Source: Frankia casuarinae
GTDB taxonomy: Bacteria > Actinomycetota > Actinomycetes > Frankiales > Frankiaceae
DNA: 64,000 bases
Assembly (NCBI RefSeq): GCF_000013345.1
Contig: NC_007777.1
Location: forward strand, 744,001 to 808,000
Direction: 5' to 3'
Shown piece after piece: positions 27,298-38,615 of the stretch. The notes beneath the pieces are model-generated. The model made no database searches and was not told the origin of the DNA. It was given only the letters and a program-made list of their open reading frames with translations. How positions within the stretch are numbered: position 1 is the first letter of the stretch; every line of letters begins with the position of its first letter. Both the position numbers and the translations under genes were made by a program.

Positions 27298-28062
27298 TCA
27301 GCCGACCTGCTCGGTGGGCCGCATGAGCAGTTCGTTGATCGCGACCCGCCGCGGCCGGGTGACGATGTAGGCAACGGCGTCCGCGATGTCCTCGGACTGC
27401 ATCGGCTCGATGTCGGCGATGCGGCGCATGACGATATTCCGGATCTCCTCGCGGATATGGGACCTCAGCTCGGTCTCGACGGAGCCCGGTTCGACCACCG
27501 AGACGCGCACGTGCCGGGCGGTGACCTCTTGGCGCAGCGACTCGGTGAACGCGTTCACCCCGAACTTGGTGAGGTTGTAGATGCCGGCGCCCATGGTGGC
27601 GTGCCGTCCCGCCACCGAGCTGATGTTCACCAGGTCCGCGACCTGGCGGGGGCCGCCGTCCGCGGCAGTGAGCAGATGCGGCAGCGCCGCATGGGTGACG
27701 TACAGCAGGCCCTGCAGGTTCAGGGCCACCATCCGGTCCCACTCCTCGGTCGGCGCGTCGAGGATCGGCCCGGGCAGCATGATACCGGCGTTGTTGACGA
27801 CGGTATCGAGCCGGCCGAGCTCCGCCACGGTGCGCTTCACCGCGTCGGCGGCCTGGGCCTGGTCGGTGATGTCCAGCGGGAGGGGGAGGGCGGTGCCGCC
27901 GGCGCCGGTGATGTCGGCGGCGAGGCGCTCGAGCCGGTCGCCGCGCCGCGCGACCAGCGCCATCGCGGCGCCGTGCCGGGCCAGCTCGCGGGCGGTCGCC
28001 TCACCGATGCCGCTGCTCGCACCGGTCACCAGGGCAACGGTGCCGTCCAGCCGTTCGCTCAT
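27298..28062 (-). CDS. SDR family NAD(P)-dependent oxidoreductase
   Basis: 254 aa classical short-chain dehydrogenase. The coenzyme motif TGASSGIG (13-20), NNAG (90-93) and the catalytic Ser149, Tyr162 and Lys166 (IYNLTK) are all present. The length and the C-terminal segment (IADAVAYIVTRPRRVAINELLMRPTEQ) match the YdfG/serine-dehydrogenase-like clade often annotated as clavulanate-dehydrogenase-like. The substrate is unknown. The Arg at 39-40 after the second strand suggests a preference for NADP. It is monocistronic between two plus-strand genes. Confidence 0.92.
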   Translation of the reverse strand: MSERLDGTVALVTGASSGIGEATARELARHGAAMALVARRGDRLERLAADITGAGGTALPLPLDITDQAQAADAVKRTVAELGRLDTVVNNAGIMLPGPILDAPTEEWDRMVALNLQGLLYVTHAALPHLLTAADGGPRQVADLVNISSVAGRHATMGAGIYNLTKFGVNAFTESLRQEVTARHVRVSVVEPGSVETELRSHIREEIRNIVMRRIADIEPMQSEDIADAVAYIVTRPRRVAINELLMRPTEQVG

Positions 28063-28311
28063 GTGTACGCGCTCCTGAGTCGTGGGCGAGTCGCCGGGTC
28101 AGTCAGCGTGGTCAGGCGCCCTACCTGGAGCGGCTGGAAGAGGGTGCCGCGGCCGGCCGCACGAACCGGTGGAACCCGGCGACAGGCACTGTCCGGTCAT
28201 GCCGGGCGAAGCCTACCGTGATCGGGTATCTGCCGAGCCGTCACGGTGACTCCGTCCCGCTGTGACCTGGGACGATCCGATCTTGTCGGTGGCATCGGGT
28301 AGACACCTCTC

Positions 28312-30675
28312 ATGGCAGCAGACGAGACGACCTCCGCGCTTCCGGGGGCTTCCGGCCCGGCGTCGCCGGTCGCGCATGCCCCGGATCGGGCGGAGGCCTG
28401 GCCGGGCCCGATGTTCCCGGCGGGCCTGGCGGACCCGGCGGAACCGGGGCCCGGTGGGCTGCGGGAGCGCGCGGAGGAGCTGCTGCGGGCGCTTGCCGGG
28501 CCGGCCGCGGCGCTGCGCGAGGACCAGTGGCAGGCCATCGACGCGCTCGTGACCCACCGGCGCCGGGTGCTGCTCGTCCAGCGCACCGGTTGGGGCAAGT
28601 CGGCGGTGTACTTCCTCGCCACGGCACTGCTCCGCGGCGCAGCGGGACGCGCTGCTCCGACGGTGATCGTCTCCCCGTTGCTCGCGCTCATCCGCAACCA
28701 GGCGGCGGCCGCGGCGAGGCTGGGCATCCGCGCCGGCGAGATTCACTCCGGCAACGTGACCGAGTGGGACGAGGTCTACGCGGCGTTGCGGTCGGGCGAG
28801 CTCGACGTGCTGCTCGTCGGGCCGGAGCGGCTGAACAATCCGACCTTCCGGGACGACTACCTGCCCGAGCTCGCCGCCACCACCGGGTTGCTCGTCATCG
28901 ACGAGGCGCACTGCATCTCCGACTGGGGGCACGACTTCCGGCCCGACTACCGGCGGCTGCGCACTCTCGTCGCCGGGCTGCGTCCGCGGGTCCCGGTGCT
29001 GGCCACGACGGCCACCGCCAACACCCGCGTGGTCGAGGACGTCAGTGAGCAGCTCGGAACCTCCGCTCCCGCCGGCCCGGCGTCCGCCGGGACGTTGGTG
29101 CTACGCGGGAGTCTCGATCGGGAGAGCCTGCGGCTCGCGGTCGTGTCGCTGCCGCAGGCCGAGCACCGGTTCGGCTGGCTCGCCGACCATCTCGGCGAGC
29201 TGCCCGGATCGGGGATCGTCTACACGCTGACGAAGGCGGCGGCGGAGGAGCTGACCATCTTTCTGCGCGGTCAGGGTCATGCCGTCGCCACCTATCACGG
29301 TGGCATCGAGGCGGCCGAGCGCATCGTCGCCGAGGAGGATCTGCTCGCGAACCGGGTCAAGGCGCTGATCGCCACCAGCGCGCTCGGAATGGGCTTCGAC
29401 AAGCCGGACCTCGGCTTCGTCGTCCACATCGGAGCTCCGTCGTCGCCGATCTCCTACTACCAGCAGATCGGCCGGGCCGGCCGGGCGCTCGACACGGCCG
29501 AGGTCGTGCTCCTCCCGGCGGCTGAGGACCGGGACATCTGGCGCTACTTCGCGGACACCTCTTTTCCGCCGGAGCACGTCGTCCGCCGGGTGCTCGGAGT
29601 GCTCGCGGGCGCCGACCGGCCGCTGTCGACCCAGGCGTTGCTCGCGTCCGTCGACCTCGGCCCCAGCCGACTCGACCAGATGCTGAAGGTTCTCGACACC
29701 GACGGGACGGTCCGGCGAGTCAGGGGCGGCTGGGTGAGTACCGGTGAGCCCTGGTTGTACGACGAGGAGCGTTACCGGCGTGTCGCCGCGGCGCGCTCTC
29801 GGGAGCAGCAGGCGATGCTCGACTACATCGTGACGACCGGCTGCCGGATGGAGTTCCTGCGCCGGCAGCTCGACGATCCCCACGCGGCGGCCTGCGGGCG
29901 GTGTGACCGGTGCACCGGTCGGTCGTGGTCGTCCGCGGTCTCGGAGTCCTCGCGGACGCGGGCCCGGGATGAGCTGCGCCGGGCGGGCGTCCCGGTCGAA
30001 CCGCGGCGGATGTGGCCGACTGGGATGGGCCGGCTCGGGGTCGACCTGGCCGGGCGTATCCCGGCGTCGGCCGCTGCCGAGCCCGGGCGGGCGCTCGCCC
30101 GACTCAGCGATGTGGGCTGGGGCAACCGGCTGCGCCCGATGTTCACGTCTGCCACCCTCGCTGTGCCCGGCGCCGCTGTGCCCGGCGCCGCTGTGCCCGG
30201 CGCCGCTGTGCCCGGCGCCGCTGTGCCCGGCGCCGCTGTGCCCGGCGCCCTCGACGGCCCGCTTCCCGGCGATCTCGTCGAGGCGGTGGTCGCAACGCTC
30301 GCCGGTTGGGGATGGCAGCGGCGGCCGGTGGCCGTCGTGTCGATCGCGTCCCGCAGCCGGCCCCGGCTCATCGCGAGCCTCGCCGAGCGCATTTCCACCA
30401 TCGGACGCCTGCCGCTGCTGGGGCAGCTCGACCGGGTCGCCGGCGGGCCGCACACCGGGCAGGTGCACAACAGCGCGCACCGGCTCGCCGGCCTGTGGGA
30501 TGCGTTCACGGTCTCCCCGGCCCTTGCCGCCGCCCTGGGCGAGCTCGGCGGCCCGGTGCTGCTCGTCGATGATCGGATCGTCACCGGCTGGACGATGACG
30601 GTCGCCGCTCGCCTGCTCCGGCAGGCCGGAGCGCCGTCGGTGCTGCCGTTCGCGCTCGCGGTGGACACCGCATGA
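28312..30675 (+). CDS. recQ: RecQ family ATP-dependent DNA helicase with C-terminal PRTase-like motif
   Basis: 787 aa. 3'-5' helicase for recombination and repair. The N-terminal helicase domains hold Walker A RTGWGKS (91-97), DEAH (197-200, DEAHCISDW) and the QQIGRAGR motif VI. A zinc-binding cysteine cluster (CRMEFLRRQLDD, then CGRCDRC) follows near 510-535. In place of an HRDC domain the last 200 residues end in LLVDDRIVTGWTMT (about 749-763), a phosphoribosyltransferase-type PRPP loop, as in some actinobacterial RecQ proteins. A linker carries six identical AVPGA repeats. The gene ends 17 bp from the convergent sdhB stop. Confidence 0.92.
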   Translation: MAADETTSALPGASGPASPVAHAPDRAEAWPGPMFPAGLADPAEPGPGGLRERAEELLRALAGPAAALREDQWQAIDALVTHRRRVLLVQRTGWGKSAVYFLATALLRGAAGRAAPTVIVSPLLALIRNQAAAAARLGIRAGEIHSGNVTEWDEVYAALRSGELDVLLVGPERLNNPTFRDDYLPELAATTGLLVIDEAHCISDWGHDFRPDYRRLRTLVAGLRPRVPVLATTATANTRVVEDVSEQLGTSAPAGPASAGTLVLRGSLDRESLRLAVVSLPQAEHRFGWLADHLGELPGSGIVYTLTKAAAEELTIFLRGQGHAVATYHGGIEAAERIVAEEDLLANRVKALIATSALGMGFDKPDLGFVVHIGAPSSPISYYQQIGRAGRALDTAEVVLLPAAEDRDIWRYFADTSFPPEHVVRRVLGVLAGADRPLSTQALLASVDLGPSRLDQMLKVLDTDGTVRRVRGGWVSTGEPWLYDEERYRRVAAARSREQQAMLDYIVTTGCRMEFLRRQLDDPHAAACGRCDRCTGRSWSSAVSESSRTRARDELRRAGVPVEPRRMWPTGMGRLGVDLAGRIPASAAAEPGRALARLSDVGWGNRLRPMFTSATLAVPGAAVPGAAVPGAAVPGAAVPGAAVPGALDGPLPGDLVEAVVATLAGWGWQRRPVAVVSIASRSRPRLIASLAERISTIGRLPLLGQLDRVAGGPHTGQVHNSAHRLAGLWDAFTVSPALAAALGELGGPVLLVDDRIVTGWTMTVAARLLRQAGAPSVLPFALAVDTA
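30160..30249 (+). repeat. six 15-bp tandem repeats in recQ
   Basis: The unit gctgtgcccggcgcc is repeated six times without change and encodes AVPGA. It lies in the linker between the zinc region and the PRTase-like end. The perfect identity suggests a variable-number repeat. Confidence 0.95.
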
Positions 30676-30692
30676 CCGGCCGGGAGGAAGGC

Positions 30693-31390
30693 TCAGACGC
30701 GGCGGAACAACAGCGCCCGCTTGACTTCCTGGATGGCCTTGGTCACCTGGATGCCGCGTGGACAGGCGTCGGTGCAGTTGAAGGTGGTCCGGCAACGCCA
30801 GACCCCCTCGCGTTCGTTGAGGATCTCCAGGCGCTCGTCGGTACCGGAGTCACGGCTGTCGAAGATGAACCGGTGGGCCGCGACGATCGCCTGCGGGCCG
30901 AAGTAGTCGCCGTCGGTCCAGAACACCGGGCACGCGGTGGTGCACGCCGCGCACATGATGCACTTGGTCGTGTCGTCGAAGCGGGCCCGGTCCTCGGTGG
31001 ACTGCAGCCGCTCGCGGGTCGGCTCGTGGTCGTCCGTGATCAGGTAGGGCTTCACTGCCCGGAACGCGTCGAAGAACGGTTCCATGTCGACGATGAGGTC
31101 CTTCTCTACCGGCAGACCTTTGATCGGTTCGATGGTGATCTCCGAGCCGAGGTCCTTCACCAGCACCTTGCAGGCGAGGCGGTTGGCGCCGTTGACCCGC
31201 ATCGCATCCGAGCCGCACACCCCGTGCGCGCAGGACCGGCGGAAGGCGAGCGTCCCGTCGAGGTTCCACTTGACCCACATGATTGCGTCGAGCAGCCGGT
31301 CGCTCGGATCGAACGGCACCTGGTAGCTCTCCCAGTGCGCCTCGTCGACCGTCTCCGGGTCGTAGCGACGGATCTTGAGGGTGACTGTCA

Positions 31391-31391
<1 letters not shown>
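30693..31391 (-). CDS. sdhB: succinate dehydrogenase iron-sulfur subunit
   Basis: 232 aa. It carries electrons from SdhA FAD to the membrane quinone site. The plant-type [2Fe-2S] site is SCAHGVCGSD. The [4Fe-4S] and [3Fe-4S] sites are CIMCAACTTACP and CRTTFNCTDACP. Last gene of sdhCDAB; its ATG shares one base with the sdhA stop (TGATG). Confidence 0.96.
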
Positions 31392-33145
<1,754 letters not shown>

Positions 33146-33193
33146 GCCTACCTCCATCCGTCCGATGCTGGGGTCACGGGATCACCGGCGCGT

Positions 33194-33655
33194 TCAGATG
33201 TCGGGATCGAAGGTGAAGATGACGAGGGTGCCGAGGGCGACGACCAGGAACGCCGAGGTATAGAGTAGCGTCTTCAGCCAGAACCGGGTCTGGGGCCGCC
33301 CGGCGTAGTCGTTGATGATCGTGCGCAGGCCGTTGGTGCCGTGCAGCTCCGCCAGGAGCAGCATCACCAGGTCCCAGGTGCGCCAGAACGGTGACGCCCA
33401 GCGGCCGGCGACGAATCCGAAGTTCACCCGCTGCACCCCGCCGTCGAGGATGTTCATGATGAACAGGTGGCCGAGCACCAGAAAGAACAACAGCAGGCCG
33501 CTGACCCGCATGAATACCCAGGCGTAGAGCTCGAAGTTGGTGCGCGCCTTGGCGCTGCCCGGCTTCCCCCGCCGGCGGGAGAGCCCGGGGGTGCGGGGCG
33601 CGACGAGTTCCGGCGCGCGCGGGCCCGCCGGGCCACCGGGGGGAGCGGTCGTCAT
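33194..33655 (-). CDS. sdhD: succinate dehydrogenase membrane anchor subunit
   Basis: 153 aa. After a polar N-terminal 40 residues there are three membrane helices (YAWVFMRVSGLLLFFLVLGHLFIM, WDLVMLLLAELHGTNGLRTII, LLYTSAFLVVALGTLVIFTF). ELHGTNGLR carries the conserved haem/quinone histidine. The ATG shares one base with the sdhC stop. Confidence 0.93.
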   Translation of the reverse strand: MTTAPPGGPAGPRAPELVAPRTPGLSRRRGKPGSAKARTNFELYAWVFMRVSGLLLFFLVLGHLFIMNILDGGVQRVNFGFVAGRWASPFWRTWDLVMLLLAELHGTNGLRTIINDYAGRPQTRFWLKTLLYTSAFLVVALGTLVIFTFDPDI

Positions 33656-34050
33656 CAGGTCGTGCTCCCGAACAGCGTCTCGAAGGTGTGCAGCAGCATG
33701 CGGGAGGCGGCCGCAACCAGCAGCACGACGAAGATGACGAGCTCGACGTACAGCATCTGCTTCTGGTATCTCGGGCCGGACTCCCAGAAGTCGATCAACA
33801 TGATCCGGATGCCGTTGAGGGCGTGGTACAGCACCGCCGCGACCAGGCCGACCTCGAGCAGGTTGACGATCGGGCTCTTGTAGACCTCGATCACCTCGTT
33901 GTACGACGTGGGGGAGACCCGGACGAGAGCGGTGTCGAGCACGTGGGCGAAGAGGAAGAAGAAGACCAGGACACCGGTGATCCGGTGGGCCACCCAGGAC
34001 CACATACCCTCTCGACCGCGGTACAGCGTGCCCGCTGGTGCCTTCGGCAA
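33655..34050 (-). CDS. sdhC: succinate dehydrogenase cytochrome b556 subunit
   Basis: 131 aa. First gene of the operon. The signature SWVAHRITGVLVFFFLFAHVLDT includes the haem-ligand His and the quinone-site Ser/Arg. LYHALNGIRIMLIDFWE is the second conserved helix. Three membrane segments anchor SdhAB to the respiratory membrane. Confidence 0.95.
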   Translation of the reverse strand: MPKAPAGTLYRGREGMWSWVAHRITGVLVFFFLFAHVLDTALVRVSPTSYNEVIEVYKSPIVNLLEVGLVAAVLYHALNGIRIMLIDFWESGPRYQKQMLYVELVIFVVLLVAAASRMLLHTFETLFGSTT

Positions 34051-34123
34051 TGAAAGCTCCTCCGGATCGGCCCAGCCGATGGGCCGGAAAGGTCATGTCT
34101 GGGGGCGCTCTGGCGACCCGACA

Positions 34124-34139
34124 CATCGTCGAGACGATG
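34124..34139. promoter_or_regulatory. palindrome upstream of sdhC
   Basis: catcgtcgagacgatg: two 7-bp arms with a 2-bp centre, 74 bp upstream of the sdhC start, in the only gap (about 250 bp) that can hold the sdh promoter. It could be an operator for a dimeric regulator. Confidence 0.4.
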
Positions 34140-34300
34140 GTGCATCTCACCCAGATGCTAGTGCCGGGCCTGGTGGAGGGCATGTTCGGGCCGGGCGCGT
34201 CCGGGTGAACTCGGCCACAGGCGGCACTGGGACGCCCCACCCCCGGTTCCGGCGCCGTCCGGTGCCGGCCCGCTCCCCGAGCCGTCCCTCGACCGGGTCG

Positions 34301-36325
34301 TCAGGGCACGAAGGTGGTGGTTCCGGTCGGCGCCGGTGCCGTCGTCGAAACGACGGGCGGCGTTGTGCCCCCTGGAGAGGCCGGCGCCGTCCGGCTCGGC
34401 GAGGGGGTGACCCTGGGGGGTGGTGTCTGGGTCGGCGGCGGGGAGGTCTGAACCTGGGTGCTCGGCTGGGGAGTCGGGGTGGGTGTCTCCGTCGTCGGCG
34501 TCGTCGTTGGGGTCGCGGACGACGACGGCCGGGGGCGGGGGGTATAGCGCGGGGAGTCCGGGGCGACTACCTCAGACGCGGCGGACCGTGAAGTCACGGC
34601 CGGGGGGGATGAAGCGATGGTCGCGATGGGCGGTGGCGTGGTCTGCTGCGCGGTGACATCGTTCGGCCCGGGGGTCGAGCCGCCGGAGGTCAGACCGACG
34701 GTCAGGGCGATGGCCGCGCCCATCACGAGCATGGCCGCTCCGGCCACGACCGCGATCGTCCGCTGCCGACGCCGCTGGGGGTCGCCCGGTCCGCGACCGT
34801 GTCCGTCGTGGCGGGCAGGCTCGGCGCGGCGCCGGGCCTCGCCGAGGGGCAACAGTCCGGCGGCGTGATTGTCGTCGTCGAACAGATCCAGGTCGGAGGT
34901 CGCCGACACGGGGGTGACCGCGCCGATGCGGGTCACGTCGTCGTCCACCGAAGGCCCCGCCACGCTGTTGAGCCCGATGCTGGTCGGCGCGTCGTGGTCG
35001 GGGTCGGGCCGCGTCCGGCCGGGCGGTGCTGCGCGGTTCTGCGGCGTGGTCCGATCCGGCGGGATCACGCGGTTCGATGGGCCGGCGCGGTCGGGTTCCC
35101 TACGACCGGTGCGCGACCCGGCAGCGCCCGCGGCCGCCACGGCGGCCCCGCCAAGGGGGTTGAGCAGGGGATCCACGGTGACGTCGCGGTCAGCGGGGAC
35201 GGGCGGCGCGGCGGCGGACGCCGGGCGGTTCGCCGGGCCCGGGACAGCCCCCTGGTCTCCCACGGCCGCCGAAGCTGCCTCGCCCGCCTGGACTCCCGCG
35301 GTCCCGGCGACACCGCCGCTCGACCCCGACCGGGAATCCGCGGCCGGTCCGGCGCCTGCTGCCGGCTCGGCCGGGTCGTCGAGGTTCTCCAGGCCGACGT
35401 CGACGGAACTCGCGTCCGTCTCCTCGTCAGTCCGAGGACGGGCGTGCATGACCGAAGCCGGTACCGGATTCGCATTGCGCGCGATCGGGATCAGCCGCCG
35501 GCGGATCTCCGTCACGTCGGGCCGCTCCTCGGCCGGCCGGTCCATCAGGTCACTGAGCAGGTTGCGCAACGGACCGGCTAGCCGGAAGGCCCGCCGGCGG
35601 CCCTCCACCACGGCGGTCAGTACGGCGTAGGTCTCCGGGCCCTCGAACGGAGGCTGACCCTCGACGGCCGAGTACAGCGTCGCGCCGAGCCCCCACAGGT
35701 CGCTCGCGGGAGTACCGGAGGAGCCCCGGACCCGCTCGGGAGCGATGTAGGCCGGGGAACCGACCAGGGCCCCAGTGCCGGTCAGGGTCACGTCGCCCTC
35801 GGTCGCGGCGATGCCGAAGTCGGTGAGCCGCACCCGGCCGTCCCGCCCGAGCAGGACGTTCCCGGGCTTGACGTCGCGGTGGAGCACGCCCGCCGAATGA
35901 GCCGCGGCGAGCGCGTCGGTCAGCGCCAGCCCGATCGCGGCGACCTGGTCGAAAGGCAGCGGGCCCTGGTTGCGGATCACATCGCCGAGGCTGTCCGCGT
36001 CGACGAGTTCCATGATGATCCAGTGCCGCTGATGTTCCTCGACCACGTCGTACACCGAGACGATGGCGGGACTGTGCAGCCTGGCCAGGGCGCGGGCCTC
36101 GCGAAGAACCCGGGCCCGAATCGCGTCGCGCTCGTTCTGCGCGCCGGCCATCGGCACGAGGATCTCTTTGATGGCGACCGGACGCTGGAGTAGTTCGTCC
36201 TCACCGCGCCAGACGACACCGGCTCCACCACGCCCGATGGGCGTGTCGAGCCGGTAGCGTTGCGCTACGTAGCGAGGTGTGCCGTGCCGGGAGGTGTCCG
36301 GGGGCACGCTTGCCGATTTAGCCAT
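34301..36325 (-). CDS. receptor-type serine/threonine protein kinase
   Basis: 674 aa. The kinase domain (about 23-285) has the Gly loop GRGGAGVV, Lys53 (AIKE), catalytic HRD at 149-151 (HRDVKPGN) and DFG at 169-171. A long linker is followed by one membrane helix (TIAVVAGAAMLVMGAAIALTVGL, about 522-548) and a Pro/Thr/Ser-rich outer tail without a folded domain. It is expected to autophosphorylate and act on other proteins. A second kinase lies 94 bp upstream on the same strand. Confidence 0.93.
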   Translation of the reverse strand: MAKSASVPPDTSRHGTPRYVAQRYRLDTPIGRGGAGVVWRGEDELLQRPVAIKEILVPMAGAQNERDAIRARVLREARALARLHSPAIVSVYDVVEEHQRHWIIMELVDADSLGDVIRNQGPLPFDQVAAIGLALTDALAAAHSAGVLHRDVKPGNVLLGRDGRVRLTDFGIAATEGDVTLTGTGALVGSPAYIAPERVRGSSGTPASDLWGLGATLYSAVEGQPPFEGPETYAVLTAVVEGRRRAFRLAGPLRNLLSDLMDRPAEERPDVTEIRRRLIPIARNANPVPASVMHARPRTDEETDASSVDVGLENLDDPAEPAAGAGPAADSRSGSSGGVAGTAGVQAGEAASAAVGDQGAVPGPANRPASAAAPPVPADRDVTVDPLLNPLGGAAVAAAGAAGSRTGRREPDRAGPSNRVIPPDRTTPQNRAAPPGRTRPDPDHDAPTSIGLNSVAGPSVDDDVTRIGAVTPVSATSDLDLFDDDNHAAGLLPLGEARRRAEPARHDGHGRGPGDPQRRRQRTIAVVAGAAMLVMGAAIALTVGLTSGGSTPGPNDVTAQQTTPPPIATIASSPPAVTSRSAASEVVAPDSPRYTPRPRPSSSATPTTTPTTETPTPTPQPSTQVQTSPPPTQTPPPRVTPSPSRTAPASPGGTTPPVVSTTAPAPTGTTTFVP

Positions 36326-36418
36326 CGTGTCAAGTCTGACAGATGGACTGATGCGCGCGCCGGACGGCCCGCATCTTTCCGAACACTACGGGCACCGCAA
36401 ATCCATCGATGACCGACA

Positions 36419-38506
36419 TCACGGACCGGGCCGGAAGGTGGCGAACAACTGGCGCATCAACGGTTGATCCTGCAGCCACAGATCCTCCCTGGTATGCCAG
36501 TACAGGGCATATCCGTGGCCGTTGCGAATCGCACCCCGGTTGAGCACATGCACCATGACCCCGTCCGACCCGCGGTACCCGAACTCCCAGTCGGCCTGGT
36601 TGGTGCCATCCCCACCATCGCTGGGAGCCAGCCGTATCTGCCGATAATCCCGCACGCTCTGCCGGAAGCCGGCCTCGTTGCGTTGCCAGTCGCCGATGGC
36701 AGAGGTGTTTGCCTGCCTGACGCTACCGACACGTAGGAAGGACCGGGTAGCCGGGTCCACGAAGTCGACGTTTCCGGGTCCGCCGGGCCCCTCGCGGCGC
36801 TGCCAGTCCGAGGGGTACGCCACGGACCAGCCGGCGGTGGGATCGACGTAGGACACCCAGCCAGGCGGGCCCGTAACCGGGGTGGTTTCCCGGGCGACGG
36901 GGTCCCTGGCCGCCGCCGGATCCGCCAGGGCCGACCCGCCGGCTCCGGTCGGCGACGAGATGCCGCCGGTCTGGTTGGCCGAGGTGTCGCGGCTCCTGTC
37001 GTCCGGGCCCCCTGTCACCACGATCACGATGCCAATGATCGCGGCGGCGACCAGCGCCACGAGCGTCGCCACGGCGATGGTCACGCGACGTCGATCCCCG
37101 GCGCCGGGGTCGCGTGGCGGATCTTCCGCCGGCCCGATTCCTGCCGGCTCGATTCCCGCCGGCCCGTCGGGCGCCGGCCGCAGCCGGGCGGTCGACGGCG
37201 GGGAGGCCGGTGCGGCAGTGGCGAAGAGATTAGCCAGTTCGACGTCGCCGCCGGTGAGACCGTTGCCGTGCCCTCGGCCGATGAGCCGGGCCCGGGCCGG
37301 GATTCCGCCCAGGGCACGCATCCGGTCGATCGAGTGCATGCGCTCCAACGGCCCGGTGGGACGGGACCGAGGTGTCCGCGACGGCGTGGCCTCCTGACGC
37401 GTCTCGGTGTCCTGACGCGTCTCGGTGTCCGGCGTGGTCAGGGCGGCCACCGGTGCCGGGACGGCACTGATCCCGGAGACGGCACTGGTCTCCGACCGGA
37501 CCTCGGTCTCCGGGAACCCGGTGACGTCGCCGGAGGGGACGGCTTCGGTGGCGGACTCGGCCGGTGTGGTCGGTATGGCCCGTGCGGCCGGGGAGGTGGT
37601 ACGTGTCGATGAGCGGGGGCGAGTGGGCCGAGAAGGACGCGAGGGCCGGCGGACCGCATCTCGTTCGACTATCTCGCGCAGTCGCCTGCGTACGACGGTG
37701 AGCGGTGGTCGGCTCGCCTCGTGCGGGGCCATCAGGTCGTCGATCACCGGTATAAGCGGTCCGGCCAGCCGGAAGGGCTGGCGTCGTCCCTGAACCAGGG
37801 CGGCGAGCACCGAAATCGGGTCACCGCCGGTGAAGGGCGGGTAACCTTCGACGGTGGTGAACAGCGTGGCGCCCAGTCCCCACCGGTCACCCGCGGCGCT
37901 GCCGGCATCGCCACGGGCGCGTTCCGGCGGCAGGTAGGCGGGGGAGCCCATCACCATCCCGGTGCTGGTAAGCCGGGGATCCCCCTGGCTGACCGCGATG
38001 CCGAAGTCGGTCAGCCGGGCCCGGCCGTCCGCGGTCACCAGCACGTTGCTCGGCTTGACGTCGCGGTGCACCACGCCGAGCCGGTGCGCGGCCTCCAGGG
38101 CGTAGGCGAGGCTGATGCCGATCCGGCACGTCTCCTCGACCGGCAGCGGTCCGCGATCGTTGATGATTGTGGCGAGGGACCGGCCGTCAACGTATTCCAT
38201 GATGATCCAGGGCAGCTCGCCATCGTCGATGACGTCGAGGACGGCGACGGCACCGGGATGATGCAGCCGACCGGCGGCGCGCGCCTCGCGCAGGACCCGC
38301 TCGCGGGTCAGGCCGCGTTCGTCCGCGTTCTCCCCGAGCGGCAGCCGTACTTCCTTGACTGCAACCACGCGCTGGAGCAGCTCGTCGGTGGCCCGGTGCA
38401 CGACGCCGAATCCGCCGCGTCCGATGACCCCGTCGAGCCGGTACCGTCCCCCGACGAGGGTCACCGCCCTGGCCGAACCCGGATTGTCCGGGGACTCGCC
38501 TGCCAT
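36419..38506 (-). CDS. receptor-type serine/threonine protein kinase with folded sensor domain
   Basis: About 695 aa, starting at ATG 38506 after gaaggga. The kinase domain has GRGGFGVV, Lys51, HRDVKPSN (147-154) and DFG 167-169. The linker is Thr/Pro-rich. The membrane helix (VTIAVATLVALVAAAIIGIVIVVTG) lies near 473-498. The outer part ends in a roughly 120-residue domain starting GWVSYVDPTAGWSVAYPSDWQ, a pattern seen in extracellular PsbP-like/sensor folds. The sensed signal is not known. Divergent from cdd. Confidence 0.93.
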   Translation of the reverse strand: MAGESPDNPGSARAVTLVGGRYRLDGVIGRGGFGVVHRATDELLQRVVAVKEVRLPLGENADERGLTRERVLREARAAGRLHHPGAVAVLDVIDDGELPWIIMEYVDGRSLATIINDRGPLPVEETCRIGISLAYALEAAHRLGVVHRDVKPSNVLVTADGRARLTDFGIAVSQGDPRLTSTGMVMGSPAYLPPERARGDAGSAAGDRWGLGATLFTTVEGYPPFTGGDPISVLAALVQGRRQPFRLAGPLIPVIDDLMAPHEASRPPLTVVRRRLREIVERDAVRRPSRPSRPTRPRSSTRTTSPAARAIPTTPAESATEAVPSGDVTGFPETEVRSETSAVSGISAVPAPVAALTTPDTETRQDTETRQEATPSRTPRSRPTGPLERMHSIDRMRALGGIPARARLIGRGHGNGLTGGDVELANLFATAAPASPPSTARLRPAPDGPAGIEPAGIGPAEDPPRDPGAGDRRRVTIAVATLVALVAAAIIGIVIVVTGGPDDRSRDTSANQTGGISSPTGAGGSALADPAAARDPVARETTPVTGPPGWVSYVDPTAGWSVAYPSDWQRREGPGGPGNVDFVDPATRSFLRVGSVRQANTSAIGDWQRNEAGFRQSVRDYRQIRLAPSDGGDGTNQADWEFGYRGSDGVMVHVLNRGAIRNGHGYALYWHTREDLWLQDQPLMRQLFATFRPGP

Positions 38507-38615
38507 CCCGTCGTCCCTTCCGATCGCCGGTGGGGCCCGCGTCCATGGGATCACATCGTGGCCGGATCGTGGGGGGTCGGGCATGCTGGCGACAGCGACC
38601 GAACGGACCACGGAC

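Noticed and set aside
29101-30795. 564-residue minus-strand frame opposite recQ
   Set aside because: Includes the recQ repeat as AGHSG units and nothing recognisable; recQ is unambiguous.
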